The position numbers and the translations under genes were made by a program. Of a stretch of 64,000 bases of DNA, positions 49,274 to 59,200 are shown one piece after another. How positions within the stretch are numbered: the stretch's first letter is position 1; each line of letters begins with the position of its first letter. Location of the stretch: positions 2,184,501 to 2,248,500 of the forward strand of contig OX438750.1 in NCBI GenBank assembly GCA_949316235.1. Reading direction: 5' to 3'. The stretch is from Oegoconia quadripuncta (Eukaryota; Arthropoda; Insecta; Lepidoptera; Autostichidae). Under the pieces are notes generated by a model, which worked only from the letters and a program-made list of their open reading frames with translations, searched no databases and was not told the origin of the DNA.

Positions 49274-49450
49274 TGTTGAACGTAAAGCAGAGGAGCCAGT
49301 CCTTGCGCTGTGGGAACAAGCAGGATGAGGGAAGCGTTGGCCGGGCGCACCGATGGAATAAAATCAGATCAACTGGTATATTGCACAGAATATATAGCCG
49401 CATTTACAATGCAATCATTATAATAAACAAGGATTAAATTGGAGATTAGG
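49274..49450 (-). repeat. copia-type LTR copy B (5'-truncated)
   Basis: From the TTCAACA end at 49274 the LTR matches LTR A with scattered changes (CTGCTTTACGTTC, AAGGACTGGCTCCTCTG, GCGGCTATATA) up to about 49440 (AATTTAATCCTTGTTTA). The TGTTATAGG start is missing: the junction shows a MITE G-like end (TTGAGAATCATTC, ATACGGGCCTTA). Confidence 0.8.
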
Positions 49451-49530
49451 CTACGCTTGAGAATCATTCTGAAATACGGGCCTTAACACTACACTGTCGA
49501 TTGCTGTAGATCGATTAAATTGGCGTAATA

Positions 49531-49853
49531 TTGGTCTCGATTCGGATGTACAACGAACTAACTAAATTTAAAGCAGATACATCCTTTTCTAACACTATTA
49601 ACATGAAAGGGACGACTATAAATTAAGTCCTGTCAAATTAAGTTAAGAGCTGTCAAAACAAGTCGCTCCATAGTATTTTAATCGTGACGTCGCTAGGAGT
49701 ACACCTAATATTGATAAAGAAGTGCTTGTTTTGATCCTTTTACTTAATTTGATAGGACTTAATTATATGTCGTCCTTTTCATGTATTAGTGGTTAGAAAA
49801 GGATACATATAATTTAAATTTAGTTTAGTTCGTTGTACATCCGAATCGAGACC
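49531..49853. mobile_element. foldback MITE with TGGTCTCGATTCGG ends
   Basis: The left arm TGGTCTCGATTCGGATGTAC and its mirror at the right (GTACATCCGAATCGAGACCA) continue inward over more than 100 bp with interruptions (CCTTTTCTAACACTA, GGACGACTATAAATTAAGTC). The flanks are AT-rich. No coding part. Confidence 0.82.
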
Positions 49854-50134
49854 ATTCTATCAAACTAATCTAACTGCTCCGCTGAACACCCAAAGTGTGC
49901 CCCTGGTGGTAGAACGGGTAAATTTTGTATGATCTGTAGTGATCCTTTGGTGGTTTGGTGGAGCACATCTTATGTCATTATATTTATAGTTCCACTTTAC
50001 CCCTACAAAAGATGGAAATGATATAATGGAATGATAATGAAAATAATTTAACTTTGAAGGAAGAAAGTTTTGTGTGTTTCAATAAAATACTTAACATTAT
50101 AGATTATAATATTATTATAAATTGACATTATGGC

Positions 50135-50520
50135 AAAGTACAAAATCAAAAAAATCAAAATCAAAAATATTTTATTCAATGTAGGATACAAAAATATCAC
50201 TTATTGAAAGTCAACATGTTATTTTTTTTAAACTACATCGCTTGGCAAGGCGTTATGGTTAGGGAGAAGAAGCGACAAGAAACTCCGCAACAACACATAT
50301 TTTCAATTAGTTTCCATCTTTACAATAATATTACATTTTATATAGCATATTACAAAACAATAGCAATTAACATAACGACCAGCTAACACCAGACCTCCTT
50401 ATCGCCTAAATAATCATCTATCCTGTAATAACCCTTCTTACACAGAGTTTCTTTAATGTGGCGTTTAAATTTCTGCTCTGTTAAACTCAACACATGTTCT
50501 CTACTTAATTAACTATGACA
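50135..50520 (-). mobile_element. non-LTR RT C-terminus and 3' UTR (reverse)
   Basis: The minus strand gives FKRHIKETLCKKGYYRIDDY, the C-terminal KxxLxxxxYYxxxDYL signature of moth non-LTR elements, then a UTR with AAGAAACTCCGCAACAACAC in plus reading and a final TTTTTGATTTTGAT tail. Confidence 0.8.
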
Positions 50521-50559
50521 TTTTTATAACAACATTGAAATTAAATGTTTTTTTTTTTA

Positions 50560-50876
50560 ATATTTTTTGTTGTTAACAGCAGCCATTATCATAAAAATAA
50601 TACATAATTTAAAATTTGAAATTGATACATAATATAATGGAGGCTATTTAATTGTTTAATATTGATTCATTCTATGTTACTGTTATTGTTTAGCGGATAT
50701 AATTTATTCTGCTGTTTATTAAATTTCACTACTATTTTAACATGACTACCATATTTGTATGCCAATTTGGCTGATCATAGAGATCATATTTATAAGTTAT
50801 TGTATCATAACAACCTGTACACCTGTGTATCACAAATAAATAAATGATTGATTGATTGATTGATTGATTGAGACTT
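50560..50876 (+). mobile_element. non-LTR 3' end with GATT tail
   Basis: ATTTGTATGCCAATTTGGCT, CCTGTACACCTGTGTATCAC and AAATAAATAAATGATTGATT end in a GATT run. The same end is seen in reverse at 421-480. Confidence 0.65.
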
Positions 50877-51245
50877 ATAACAAATATTTCAAGTATTTCA
50901 TTTTAGTTGTCCCTCCAATGTGTTCATAACTTTTCCATTCTGAACCACTGAAGGTGCACAACGGAGCATTCGAATTTATCCGTCGGACCCCTGGGGGCAC
51001 AGTCTGGGTGTTTAGCGGAGCAGTCGTCTGCGAAAGTTTGTGTGTGTATGTATGTTACCTCTTCAGGCCTAAGCGGCTGGACAGATTTGGTTAAAATTTG
51101 GTTGATAGACAGATTAGGACCTGGATGAACGTATAGGCTACTTTTTATCCCACAAAAGCGACAGGTTCCTGTAGAATAAGTGTTATTAGTCGCGAGTAAC
51201 AGCTAGTCCGTAATAATGTTCTATCTTCTATAATTGGTATTGTAT

Positions 51246-51437
51246 TGACGACAGATTGGTGTACTGGATAGTGACTCTGTAAGCAAACGGTTGCGGGTTC
51301 CCATCCCGCTAGAGGTAAATGTGTGATGAATGCAAACATTTATTCGCGACTCATTGATGTTTATATAAATATTTATGTATGTTTATCCGTTATCTAGTAT
51401 CCATAGTACAAGCTTTGCTTAGTTTGGGACTAGATAA
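51246..51437 (+). mobile_element. SINE family B copy 3, fused to SINE A
   Basis: GACGACAGATTGGTGTACTG and CTAGTATCCATAGTACAAGC lead to GCTTAGTTTGGGACTAGATA, where a reverse SINE A begins without spacer. Confidence 0.85.
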
Positions 51438-51737
51438 ATATCCTTAGACATACGCACAGCGCCATCTAGTTCCACAGTAAGCAATTATAGGCTTGTGTTG
51501 TGGATACCAGATGGTGGATATACTACATAAATACATTTTTTTTTTGTAAATAAATACTTATTATAAATGAAAACATCCATAACTCGGGCACACATGTCAG
51601 TATTCATCACACAAATGGTTGTGTAATGGCTAATGCTGCCCGCTAATGGCATATGTATGCCATTAGCGGGATTCGAAACCGCGACAATTTGGTAGAGTGG
51701 TCAAAGTTTCTAATCACTACACCGAAGATCGTCGCGT
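51438..51737 (-). mobile_element. SINE family A copy 10
   Basis: The reverse copy has ATATCCTTAGACATACGCAC, GCCATCTAGTTCCACAGTAA, a T-run and a head with CATTAGCGGGATTCGAAACC. A local duplication around GGCTAATGCTGCCCGCTAAT interrupts the head. Confidence 0.85.
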
Positions 51738-51855
51738 CGGATTGGTACAAGTGTCCGAAATAATTATTTTATATAATTATTTACTTCAATGGCAGCACCG
51801 TTGACTGTCATTTCGTGGGGTGTCCCCTTAAGAGGGTCCGTTCCGTCATCATTTG

Positions 51856-52100
51856 GCTGCAGATTTAAGATGGTGGTTAGGGTATTTTAAATGTCCGCCT
51901 GGCTAACTACCACCGTCTTATCTAAGTCCACCGCCAAACAGCAATGTTAATAGCATTGTTGTGTACCGGTTATCAGAGATAAGATGGCCAGTCCTCCAAA
52001 TAAGATGCGGTTTCCGGGTCCGTACGCTCCTTCGGCCTCACCTTCACTTAACATCAGGTGTCATTGAGGTCACGTGATAACATGTTGTACATAAAAAAAT
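51856..52100 (+). mobile_element. SINE family C copy 7 (diverged)
   Basis: GTCCGCCTGGCTAACTACCA, AACAGCAATGTTAATAGCAT, CCTCCAAATAAGATGCGGTT and CATCAGGTGTCATTGAGGTC define the 3' part. The AAATAAGATGCGG variant resembles the odd half of the composite copies at 55225 and 59491. Confidence 0.82.
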
Positions 52101-53160
52101 TACAGCTTGTGAAGCTTATAGTTTAATAAATATGAATGAATTACTGTAGTAGGTTAATGAAGGAGTATGTAATGAAATTTATATAAATAAAAGATAGTTT
52201 TCCGTTAAAGAATTTTTATTTGTGTAACTTACTACCTTCGGTGACATTGTAATTCGATATCGAATACGATTGACATGACTATTTAGCCCAGGGAATCTAC
52301 GTTTAGGCGTCGGTAACCGCGATTTTCTTGAAACATTTAATAAAGTGTTGTAAATGTATTAACAATTGCTAAAAATTAAGCGTATGCGAGAAACGCAAGT
52401 ACCTATAAATATATAGAAATATCTCCAAATAAGATTAAGTTGAAAAATGTGTTTCTTTAAAAAAAATGCTCAATTTATGGGTATTTCTTTTATTTTTTTA
52501 GGTAACTATCGTTACAAAATATTAGTTCTAATTTATTTCTTAAGCAATGCAGCTCGACGACATTTTCAGCTAAAACACATGCATGCCTAACTATACCATG
52601 CTTAGTTTTTTATCCATCAATAAGTTAACTGTGTTTAACAAAAGTCTACCTAATTAAATATCAGTTAGTATTTATTGTTATTAAGATACAAATTAAAAAT
52701 AAGGTTTTCTAAAAAAATCTAGACTAAGCTATCTTTTTTTAGGGTTAAATATTCAAAATTACATCTCTAATATACTTCTATAAGATAGCAATTATATATG
52801 TCGGTGCTGAATTATGTCTAGCTAAGCTAATTTCTTACCGTATTTTCCCTGGGCTAATTCGGAAGAATTAATTTCTACTAAAATAAAGTCTAAATGACTT
52901 GATTCAGCCGATAATCGTCCGTCCTAAACACCCAACCATTTTAGTTACAAAATTAATATCCCCATGAAGCAATAAATAGCCTTAATAAACATTTTAAACT
53001 TCATGTGTATCCTAGAATCCGCCTGCTCGAGCATAAGGCCCAAAACAATCGACCTGCCTATAATCGGTCCGATAAATAGAATTTATGACATTTAATACCG
53101 CAAGATAAAGATTATACGGAGTGGTGTAGCGGATAGTGACCCTGTCAGCGTCCCCAACGA
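52101..53160. other. AT-rich stretch, no gene
   Basis: 52700-52860 (CATCTCTAATATACTTCTAT, GAATTATGTCTAGCTAAGCT) matches the flanks of the family I insertion at 32640 and 33520 and is thus an older repeat. The rest shows nothing recognisable. Confidence 0.4.
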
Positions 53161-53164
53161 TTGC

Positions 53165-53810
53165 GGGTGCCATCGAGCTGATCTGATGATGAAGCCGGGA
53201 TGTAAGGGACTGGAACTCCCTGATGGCAAATGGCAAGATAGTTGAATTTGGACTAGTTAGTTTTGTTGCCATGAGCACTTTTTTTTTATGGTTAACTGGA
53301 TGAACTGATGACGATGTGGCCGAAGATGAAGCACGCGATCTCAGTAGATGCCTATTCACTCTGCTCTTGAAGATCCCAAGGTTGTAGGATTCAGGAAATA
53401 CTGACGCCGGAAGGGATTTCAATGCCTTGGCTGTTCGCATTATGAATGAAGAATCGAACCGCTTAGTGCGAATGTTCGGTATGTTAACTACATTCGGGTG
53501 GAATCCCTCCCGCGCCTAGTAGTCCGAAGATGGTATGGCGATGGTGGAATAAGATTGTGTAATTCCAGCGCACACTCACCGAAGTGCATCCTGTAAAAGA
53601 TTGAGAGACAGGCGACCTTGCGACGGTGTTCGAGGCTCTGCAATTTAGCAGTGATCGAATGGTCACCAATGAGTCTTTCCATTACACACGAGGGTCTGAA
53701 GATTTAGCCAGAAGATTGCAACTGGAACTCCTTGATGGACTTTATGTTACTCGTCTTTGTACTAGAAAAATGTGTGATAATCATGATGGAGTTTTAAAAG
53801 CTTGTTTTTG
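53165..53810 (-). pseudogene. non-LTR RT C-terminal region, frameshifted
   Basis: The minus strand reads MERLIGDHSITAKLQSLEHR, RKVACLSIFYRMHFGECALE and LHNLIPPSPYHLRTTR, then in the next frame HPNVVNIPNIRTKRFDSSFI and MRTAKALKSLPASVFPESYN followed by LGIFKSRVNRHLL. A one-base frameshift separates the two blocks near 53500. L--RR-VA-L--FYR---GEC is a typical moth RT C-terminal block. Confidence 0.88.
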
Positions 53811-53811
53811 A

Positions 53812-53905
53812 CGACCGATAGTGGCACTGTCGAAACTGACGGTTGCGGGTTCGAATCCCGCGAGGGGTAAATGTTTGTGTGATGAATACGAACATTTATT
53901 TCCAA
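53812..53905 (+). mobile_element. SINE family B copy 4 (3'-truncated)
   Basis: GACGACCGATAGTGGCACTG, GGTTCGAATCCCGCGAGGGG and GTGTGATGAATACGAACATT are present; the 3' body is missing. Confidence 0.82.
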
Positions 53906-53963
53906 TATATACATAAATGTAAATATAAGCGCACATGTAGGTTAGACAGTGTTTTGACCTATA

Positions 53964-54312
53964 TTGACGACCTGTTTGGTGTAGTGGTTAAAAATTCTGA
54001 CCATTATACCAAAAGGTCGCGGGTTCGAATCCCGCTAGGGGCATATGTTTGTATGATGAATACAGACATGTGTTCCCGAGTTATGGATGTTTTTCATTTA
54101 TTTACAAAAAAAAAATGTATTTGTGTAGTTTATCAACCATCTGGTATCCATAATACGGTATCTTCGGCCACATCGTCACTTCCCATCAGGTGAGATTGTG
54201 GTCAAATGCGTATCCAGTTGACCATAAAAAAAATATAAAAAAATACAAGCCTATAGTTGCTTAGTGTGGAACTAGATACCGCTGTGTGTATGTGCCAAGA
54301 TATTTATTATTT
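53964..54312 (+). mobile_element. SINE family A copy 11 with LINE tail insertion
   Basis: The SINE runs to ACCATCTGGTATCCATAATA, is interrupted at 54154-54240 and resumes with AAGCCTATAGTTGCTTAGTG. The inserted 90 bp (TCTTCGGCCACATCGTCACT, CATCAGGTGAGATTGTGGTC, A-rich tail) is a non-LTR 3' end, flanked by AATAC on both sides. Confidence 0.88.
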
Positions 54313-54477
54313 TATTTTGTTTTTCTTTGGCAAAAGACAAAACATGTTTCTAAAGAAATGCCATAGTTTTCCAACCCAGTTCTAACGATAAATTAAGATT
54401 TCGACATTTGATTTTATTTTATGTTATGTAATATACCTAATGCACCTTAGATGTCTGTTTGTCTCTCAAATAAATAA

Positions 54478-54602
54478 ATATAAACATCCATAATGTTTAT
54501 ATTTATGTATATCCGTTATCTAGTATCCATAGTACAAGCTTTGCTTAGTTTGGGACTAACTAGATGATTGGTGTAAGTGTCCGAAATATTTATTATAAGA
54601 TA
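54478..54602 (+). mobile_element. SINE family B copy 5 (3' half)
   Basis: TTATCTAGTATCCATAGTAC, GCTTAGTTTGGGACTAACTA and GTGTAAGTGTCCGAAATATT are present. The head is absent. Confidence 0.82.
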
Positions 54603-54711
54603 TTACGTAGGAGGCTGTCGACTTCACCGTTTAATAATTTAGATAAACAAGTTTAATGTCAGGTTACAGATTACATACATAATATAAGCACTAAACATGT
54701 TTGTACCTATG

Positions 54712-54960
54712 TTGGGAGAAGATAAACGGCAGCTCTGGTCTCGTCGAGGATTTATTGTTGGAATGTTGCACCGATTGGAAGAGAAAACAAAACTGGCCGC
54801 GCGCCAGTATATATACATTTAGATTTGCGCCATCTATTGGATTATCCTGGAACCCGTGAAAAAGGTACACTTGTACCTATTGACGCGAATGAATCGATTA
54901 GTGGATGGTTCACGGGTTCGCCGATAGATGGCGCCAATCTTTACATTTTTGTGACGACAG
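54712..54960. repeat. GTTGGGAGAAGATAAAC repeat and inverted repeat
   Basis: TGTTGGGAGAAGATAAACGG, GCACCGATTGGAAGAGAAAA and TGGCCGCGCGCCAGTATATA match 63423-63530. Next to it, GCGCCATCTATTGG...AACCCGTGAA and TTCACGGGTTCGCCGATAGATGGCGC (54837-54935) form an imperfect inverted repeat of about 30 bp. Confidence 0.65.
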
Positions 54961-55027
54961 CGTCAGGCGAGGTTCTATACTGAACAACCTATGAGGCTTA
55001 CATGAGCAATATGAAAGTATGCTCCAA

Positions 55028-55074
55028 GGTTTGCTAAATATTAGATAATTAAATTACCTAATATTTAGCAAACC
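55028..55074. repeat. 17-bp perfect hairpin
   Basis: GGTTTGCTAAATATTAG and CTAATATTTAGCAAACC pair perfectly around a 13-base AT loop. It has no T-run or gene context that would make it a terminator. Confidence 0.8.
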
Positions 55075-55165
55075 ATCATCAAAAAAATCGACCCAGCATC
55101 TCTATAGAACTTCCTACATTTCTACAGCCAGTATTTCACCAATTAAAATAATTCTTAGCAGAAAC
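55075..55165 (+). repeat. inverted partial copy of the IR gene 3' UTR
   Basis: AAAATCGACCCAGCATCTCT, ATAGAACTTCCTACA and CTACAGCCAGTATTTCACCA resemble, on the opposite strand, 55790-55920 just after the IR stop codon (ATCGACCCACCAAGTAAACC, CTACAGCCAGTACGCCACCA). Confidence 0.55.
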
Positions 55166-55224
55166 TCGATTAAATTGTGAAATTTCACAGTTCATACAAT
55201 TAATATAAACACTGATAAGAAAAT

Positions 55225-55656
55225 CAGATAGATCAATCACATCATGTTAAGTGAAGATGAAGTCGAAGGTAGAAGCGTAGTACTGACCCGAAAACCCCAA
55301 CACTTTAGGGGATTGGCTATCTTATCTCTGACAACCGGAACACAACAATGCTATTAACATAGCTGCTTTACGGCAGATTTAGATAAGATGGTGGTAGCTA
55401 GCCAGGCGGACATTTAAAATGCCTTACCACCAACCAAACTGTATTAAACATGTACCCCGCTGGGGATCGAACCCGTGACCTCCAAATCAACCAACCACCA
55501 CCTTATCTAAATCTGCCGTTTAGCAGCAATGTCCGGTTGTCGGATGTAAGATAGTCAGTCCCCTAAATAGGATGGGGTTTCCGGGTCAGTACGCATCCAC
55601 CTTCGGCCTCACTTAACATGTGTGATTGAGGCCAAGCACTAACACGTTGTGCATTA
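55225..55656 (-). mobile_element. composite inverted SINE C dimer, copy 1
   Basis: A reverse SINE C (55240-55485, with CCCGCTGGGGATCGAACCCG) is joined at GTGACCTCCAAATCAACCAA to a plus-strand diverged SINE C half (ACCACCTTATCTAAATCTGC, GATGTAAGATAGTCAGTCCC). Exactly the same join occurs in opposite orientation at 59650. Confidence 0.85.
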
Positions 55657-55756
55657 AACCACCACTAACCAAACCGAGTACTTAAATGGGGGTCGAACCC
55701 GCGACCTCCGAATCGTAAACCCAATGTTGTTTACATTGAGCCACGGAGGCGGTACA
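55657..55756 (-). mobile_element. SINE family C head fragment
   Basis: CCACCACTAACCAAACCGAG, GTCGAACCCGCGACCTCCGA and TTGAGCCACGGAGGCGGT form the tRNA-like head in reverse with an internal deletion. Confidence 0.82.
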
Positions 55757-55766
55757 TCATTTAAAT

Positions 55767-55772
55767 TTTATT
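55767..55772 (-). terminator. candidate polyadenylation signal of the IR gene
   Basis: This is an AATAAA hexamer on the minus strand about 200 bp after the stop codon at 55970, in AT-rich DNA. Confidence 0.35.
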
Positions 55773-55969
55773 TTAATTTAATTTTAATTGGTGGCGTACT
55801 GGCTGTAGGGAAGTGAAAATTTCATTAAAATTGGTTTAGTACTATTAGAGTTACTAATTACTTTCTAAACCCTAGGAAGTTGCATAGAGGTTTACTTGGT
55901 GGGTCGATTTTTATAAGTCGGATAAGCCCTCTCTGCTACTGTACTCGTATTTCACATAAACTAAAACAC

Positions 55970-56274
55970 CTAAGGCCTAAACCCCCCTTTAGGATACATA
56001 CTAATATACGACACCCCTTTCTCCCCAACAGGTTTAAATGTGTCTCCAATAGTAACTTTATTGCCAGCGGCTCCACTCTTCCCAGACTTCCCTTTCTTCC
56101 TCTTAACAACTCCCTCTATCTTCTCCCACGCTTTTTTCGGTTCAGATAAGGGTGGTTTTTCCTTGTCGATAACTTCCACTTTATTTCTCTCCTTGCGTTT
56201 ATAGTAGAACACTTCCCATGCCAACGTGATCATGGCCAAACCGAGGCCGAATAATGTAGCTATGAAGACTCCAC
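55970..56274 (-). CDS. IR gene last exon (final membrane helix and tail)
   Basis: Acceptor ATCTTCAG opens 305 bases that end at TAG. It encodes VFIATLFGLGLAMITLAWEV, FYYKRK and a lysine-rich tail of about 70 residues with GDTFKPVGEKG. A non-LTR insertion begins 7 bp upstream of the exon and so forms part of the intron end, leaving an intact acceptor. Confidence 0.92.
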
Positions 56275-59200
56275 CTGAAGATTCAAATTCAAAAATGTTT
56301 TATTTCGTAAGTTATAAGAATAACATTTGAAATCGTCATGACATACAGTTATCACTCATTCACTAGGCAGTCTCCCCAGAGAAGAACGAGCAAGAAACTC
56401 CGGGGTTGCTCTTTTTAAATAAGCCAATACAAATACAATTTGGAATAATTGTTAAATTTATGATTCGACAAAGAAAAATAAGAATAGAATTTACTGGATA
56501 TTGCCGAGCGGTTCATGTCTACGCATTCTTATCATCCAGATAGTCAGAAATTTTATAATAGCCTTTGGCACATAGTTTCTGTTTAATGGTTGTTTTAAAG
56601 TTATTTAAAGGCAAATTTTGAATGTCTAGCGGAACCTTATTATAAAAGCGTATACATTGTCCCTTGGATGACTTAGTGACTTTGTGTAAGCGACTGCTAT
56701 GGGCAGCAAGTTTATTTTTATACCTTGTATTTACATTGTGTATTTCACAATTTTTCCTAAACAAATGCAGATTCTTTCTTACGTACATTAAGTTTTCGTA
56801 AATATATTGCGATGCGAAGAAGAATAGTTATTTGTTATACAAGAGTGCAAAGTTGCTTTTTAACCGCGTGCTCAACTTTGATGACCGAGCATAGTGAAGG
56901 ATTCTAAAATTTGAATCCTGAGCGTTAGCGAGGGAATCAAAAGAGCACAAGGTGAAAAATTTTTGCACTCGAGTGCAACACGTAACTTTTCATCCCCCCT
57001 CAGCGAGGAAATGACTAATTGTTTTCAAGTTTCTTATTTATAATAATACCTACGATGTCAAAACAAAATGGCGTGCGCAAGGCAAATTAAAAACAAAAGT
57101 ACACCAAGGAGGTTCAGAGTCTGAGTTTTTAACAAATTTTAAAAAGTTGTATGATAAATACAGCACCATGGAGATGGAAGTAAATAGGTTCAATGATGTT
57201 TTAGAATCACATACCTACTTAGTGCGCGCGATGTTCTAAATTCAAATTTACTTTAACCTCAAGCGGATAAAAACGGCTTCTGTGCTCTGAGGGCCGAGTG
57301 TAAGTTTTGTTTCGACTTAACTTTACTACCGCGTTCACGTTTACGTGAAGATTTGTATGGAGAAATGTGCAGCGCCTCTAGCGGATAGTTTGCAAACGAT
57401 TTTTTACATATGGACTTTTTTCGTAAACGCGAACGCGATGGTAAAGTTAAAAACGAGACAAAACTTACACTTCCGACACAGATATCGAATAGCAAAAATA
57501 CCATTTCCGAGGTGGGGGGATGAAAATTTAATTAATGCATTTTTATACGAGAATTTGACGACCTTTTTGGTGTAGTGGTTAGCAACTTGGGCCACTATAC
57601 CAAAAGTTTGCGGGTTCGAATCCCGTTAGGGGCATATGTTTGTGTGATGAATACGGACATTTGTACCTGAGTTAATGTTTTCATTTATAATAAGTAAGTA
57701 TTTATTTACAAAAAAAAATAATGTATTTATGTAGTATATCAACCATCTGGTATCCACAACACAAGCCTATGGTTGCTTACTGTGGAACTAGATGGCGCTG
57801 TGTGTATGTCAAAAAAAAAAACAAACAAAAAATGAATGCAGCGAGGTGTAAGCCTTGTTGACATCATATCCCCGAAACTGTTTACCGCTGCACTGGAAGA
57901 TGCCTTCAAGCTTCTGGACTGGAAAGGACTCGGCATCAACATTAACGGCGATTGCATGATGCATGATGCATGAGATCTTTGGGGGAGGCCTTTGTTCAGC
58001 AGTTGAAGTCTATCGGCTGATATGATGATGACACGAAAATGATATCAAGAAAGGAATGAAAGTCAATGTGAATAAAACGAAAGTTATGATATTTGATATT
58101 TATTGCCAAGAAATACAGAAAATTTCGTAAGGTATATTTTCCTTATTTAAATGTATGTATTTGTGGCAAAGGGATTGGGCGTCAGCATTTGCTGCCAATA
58201 TGTCTTATGGCAATTGACAGCGCTGGTTTTCAGCGCAGATGTGTATGTATGACGGATTGCAGTATTTTGAAAGTAAGAGTGAATGCTGGAAATCAGATTA
58301 ATGGAGTACTGCTTGGCTTTATGAGGAACCAGGTAACCGAAAAAGCTCGTCTCGCTGTTCATGGCGGGGTGCTAGTTCTCGCCAAATTAACGAGATTGCA
58401 AGCATGAATACATGTGTTGACGGCAAGCACGACATATTAGATATCTTATGCTTTTTACGAAGCTACTTCAAAAATTTTAATTAAATCTATTAATTGTTTA
58501 ATTTTCTTAGTAAAAAATGAGACTAATTTATAGTTGTATAGTTGTAATGTAGAGTTGTAGTAAACTTGTTACATATTAAATTATTATTAGGAAATATATA
58601 AAATTTCTGATTATTATTCTATTAATAATTATATTTTTGTGTAAACTTTAAAGAATAACAAACATAGTCACACTCGTCTTGCGAGATCTCGTCATTTACG
58701 AGATAATCTCGCGAGATTACATTCGGTTCTGAGAGTACTGTTCATTGTAATACGGTGACGCAAAGTGGTCTTTGCTACAATTTCTTTAAATATAGGGTTG
58801 CATTACAAAATAAAGAATTGAAGTGATTACCCAAGCTTTCTAACGTGATCCCTTCAGACTCATCTGCATCAGGGCAGGCCTGTCGGGCTGACTCGTTCCA
58901 ATACCTGAAAATTTCACTTCTTTAAACCTGATGGAACCGGATGGAAGGCTGAAGGTGGAGGGCGGAAACCCCATCTTATTTGGTTGACTGGCTATCATAT
59001 CTCTGACAACCGGGACACAACCATACTATTAACATGCTGTTAGGCGGCAGATTTAAATGAGATGGTGCTAACCAGCCAGACGGACAACTAAAATGCTCTA
59101 CCACCAACCAAACCGAGTACTAAACTGTACCACGCTGGGGATCGAACCCGCGAAGGCGGTTAAGTACCTAAAATATTTTTGATGCACTGATGTTAAGTGA

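Larger units (their letters stand above)
49868..51125. mobile_element. DNA transposon family H copy 2 (inverted to copy 1)
   Basis: The left part ACTGCTCCGCTGAACACCCA is like the inverse of 43140-43199. The right part (TTTAGCGGAGCAGTCGTCTG near 51030 and the GAAAGTTTGTGTGTGTATGT flank) is the inverse of 42100-42190. The interior is unlike copy 1 and holds two non-LTR tails. Confidence 0.62.

Noticed and set aside
58093..58407. 104-codon plus-strand frame as a gene
   Set aside because: It has no homology I can recognise, no splice or start context, and lies in an intron of the minus-strand IR gene.
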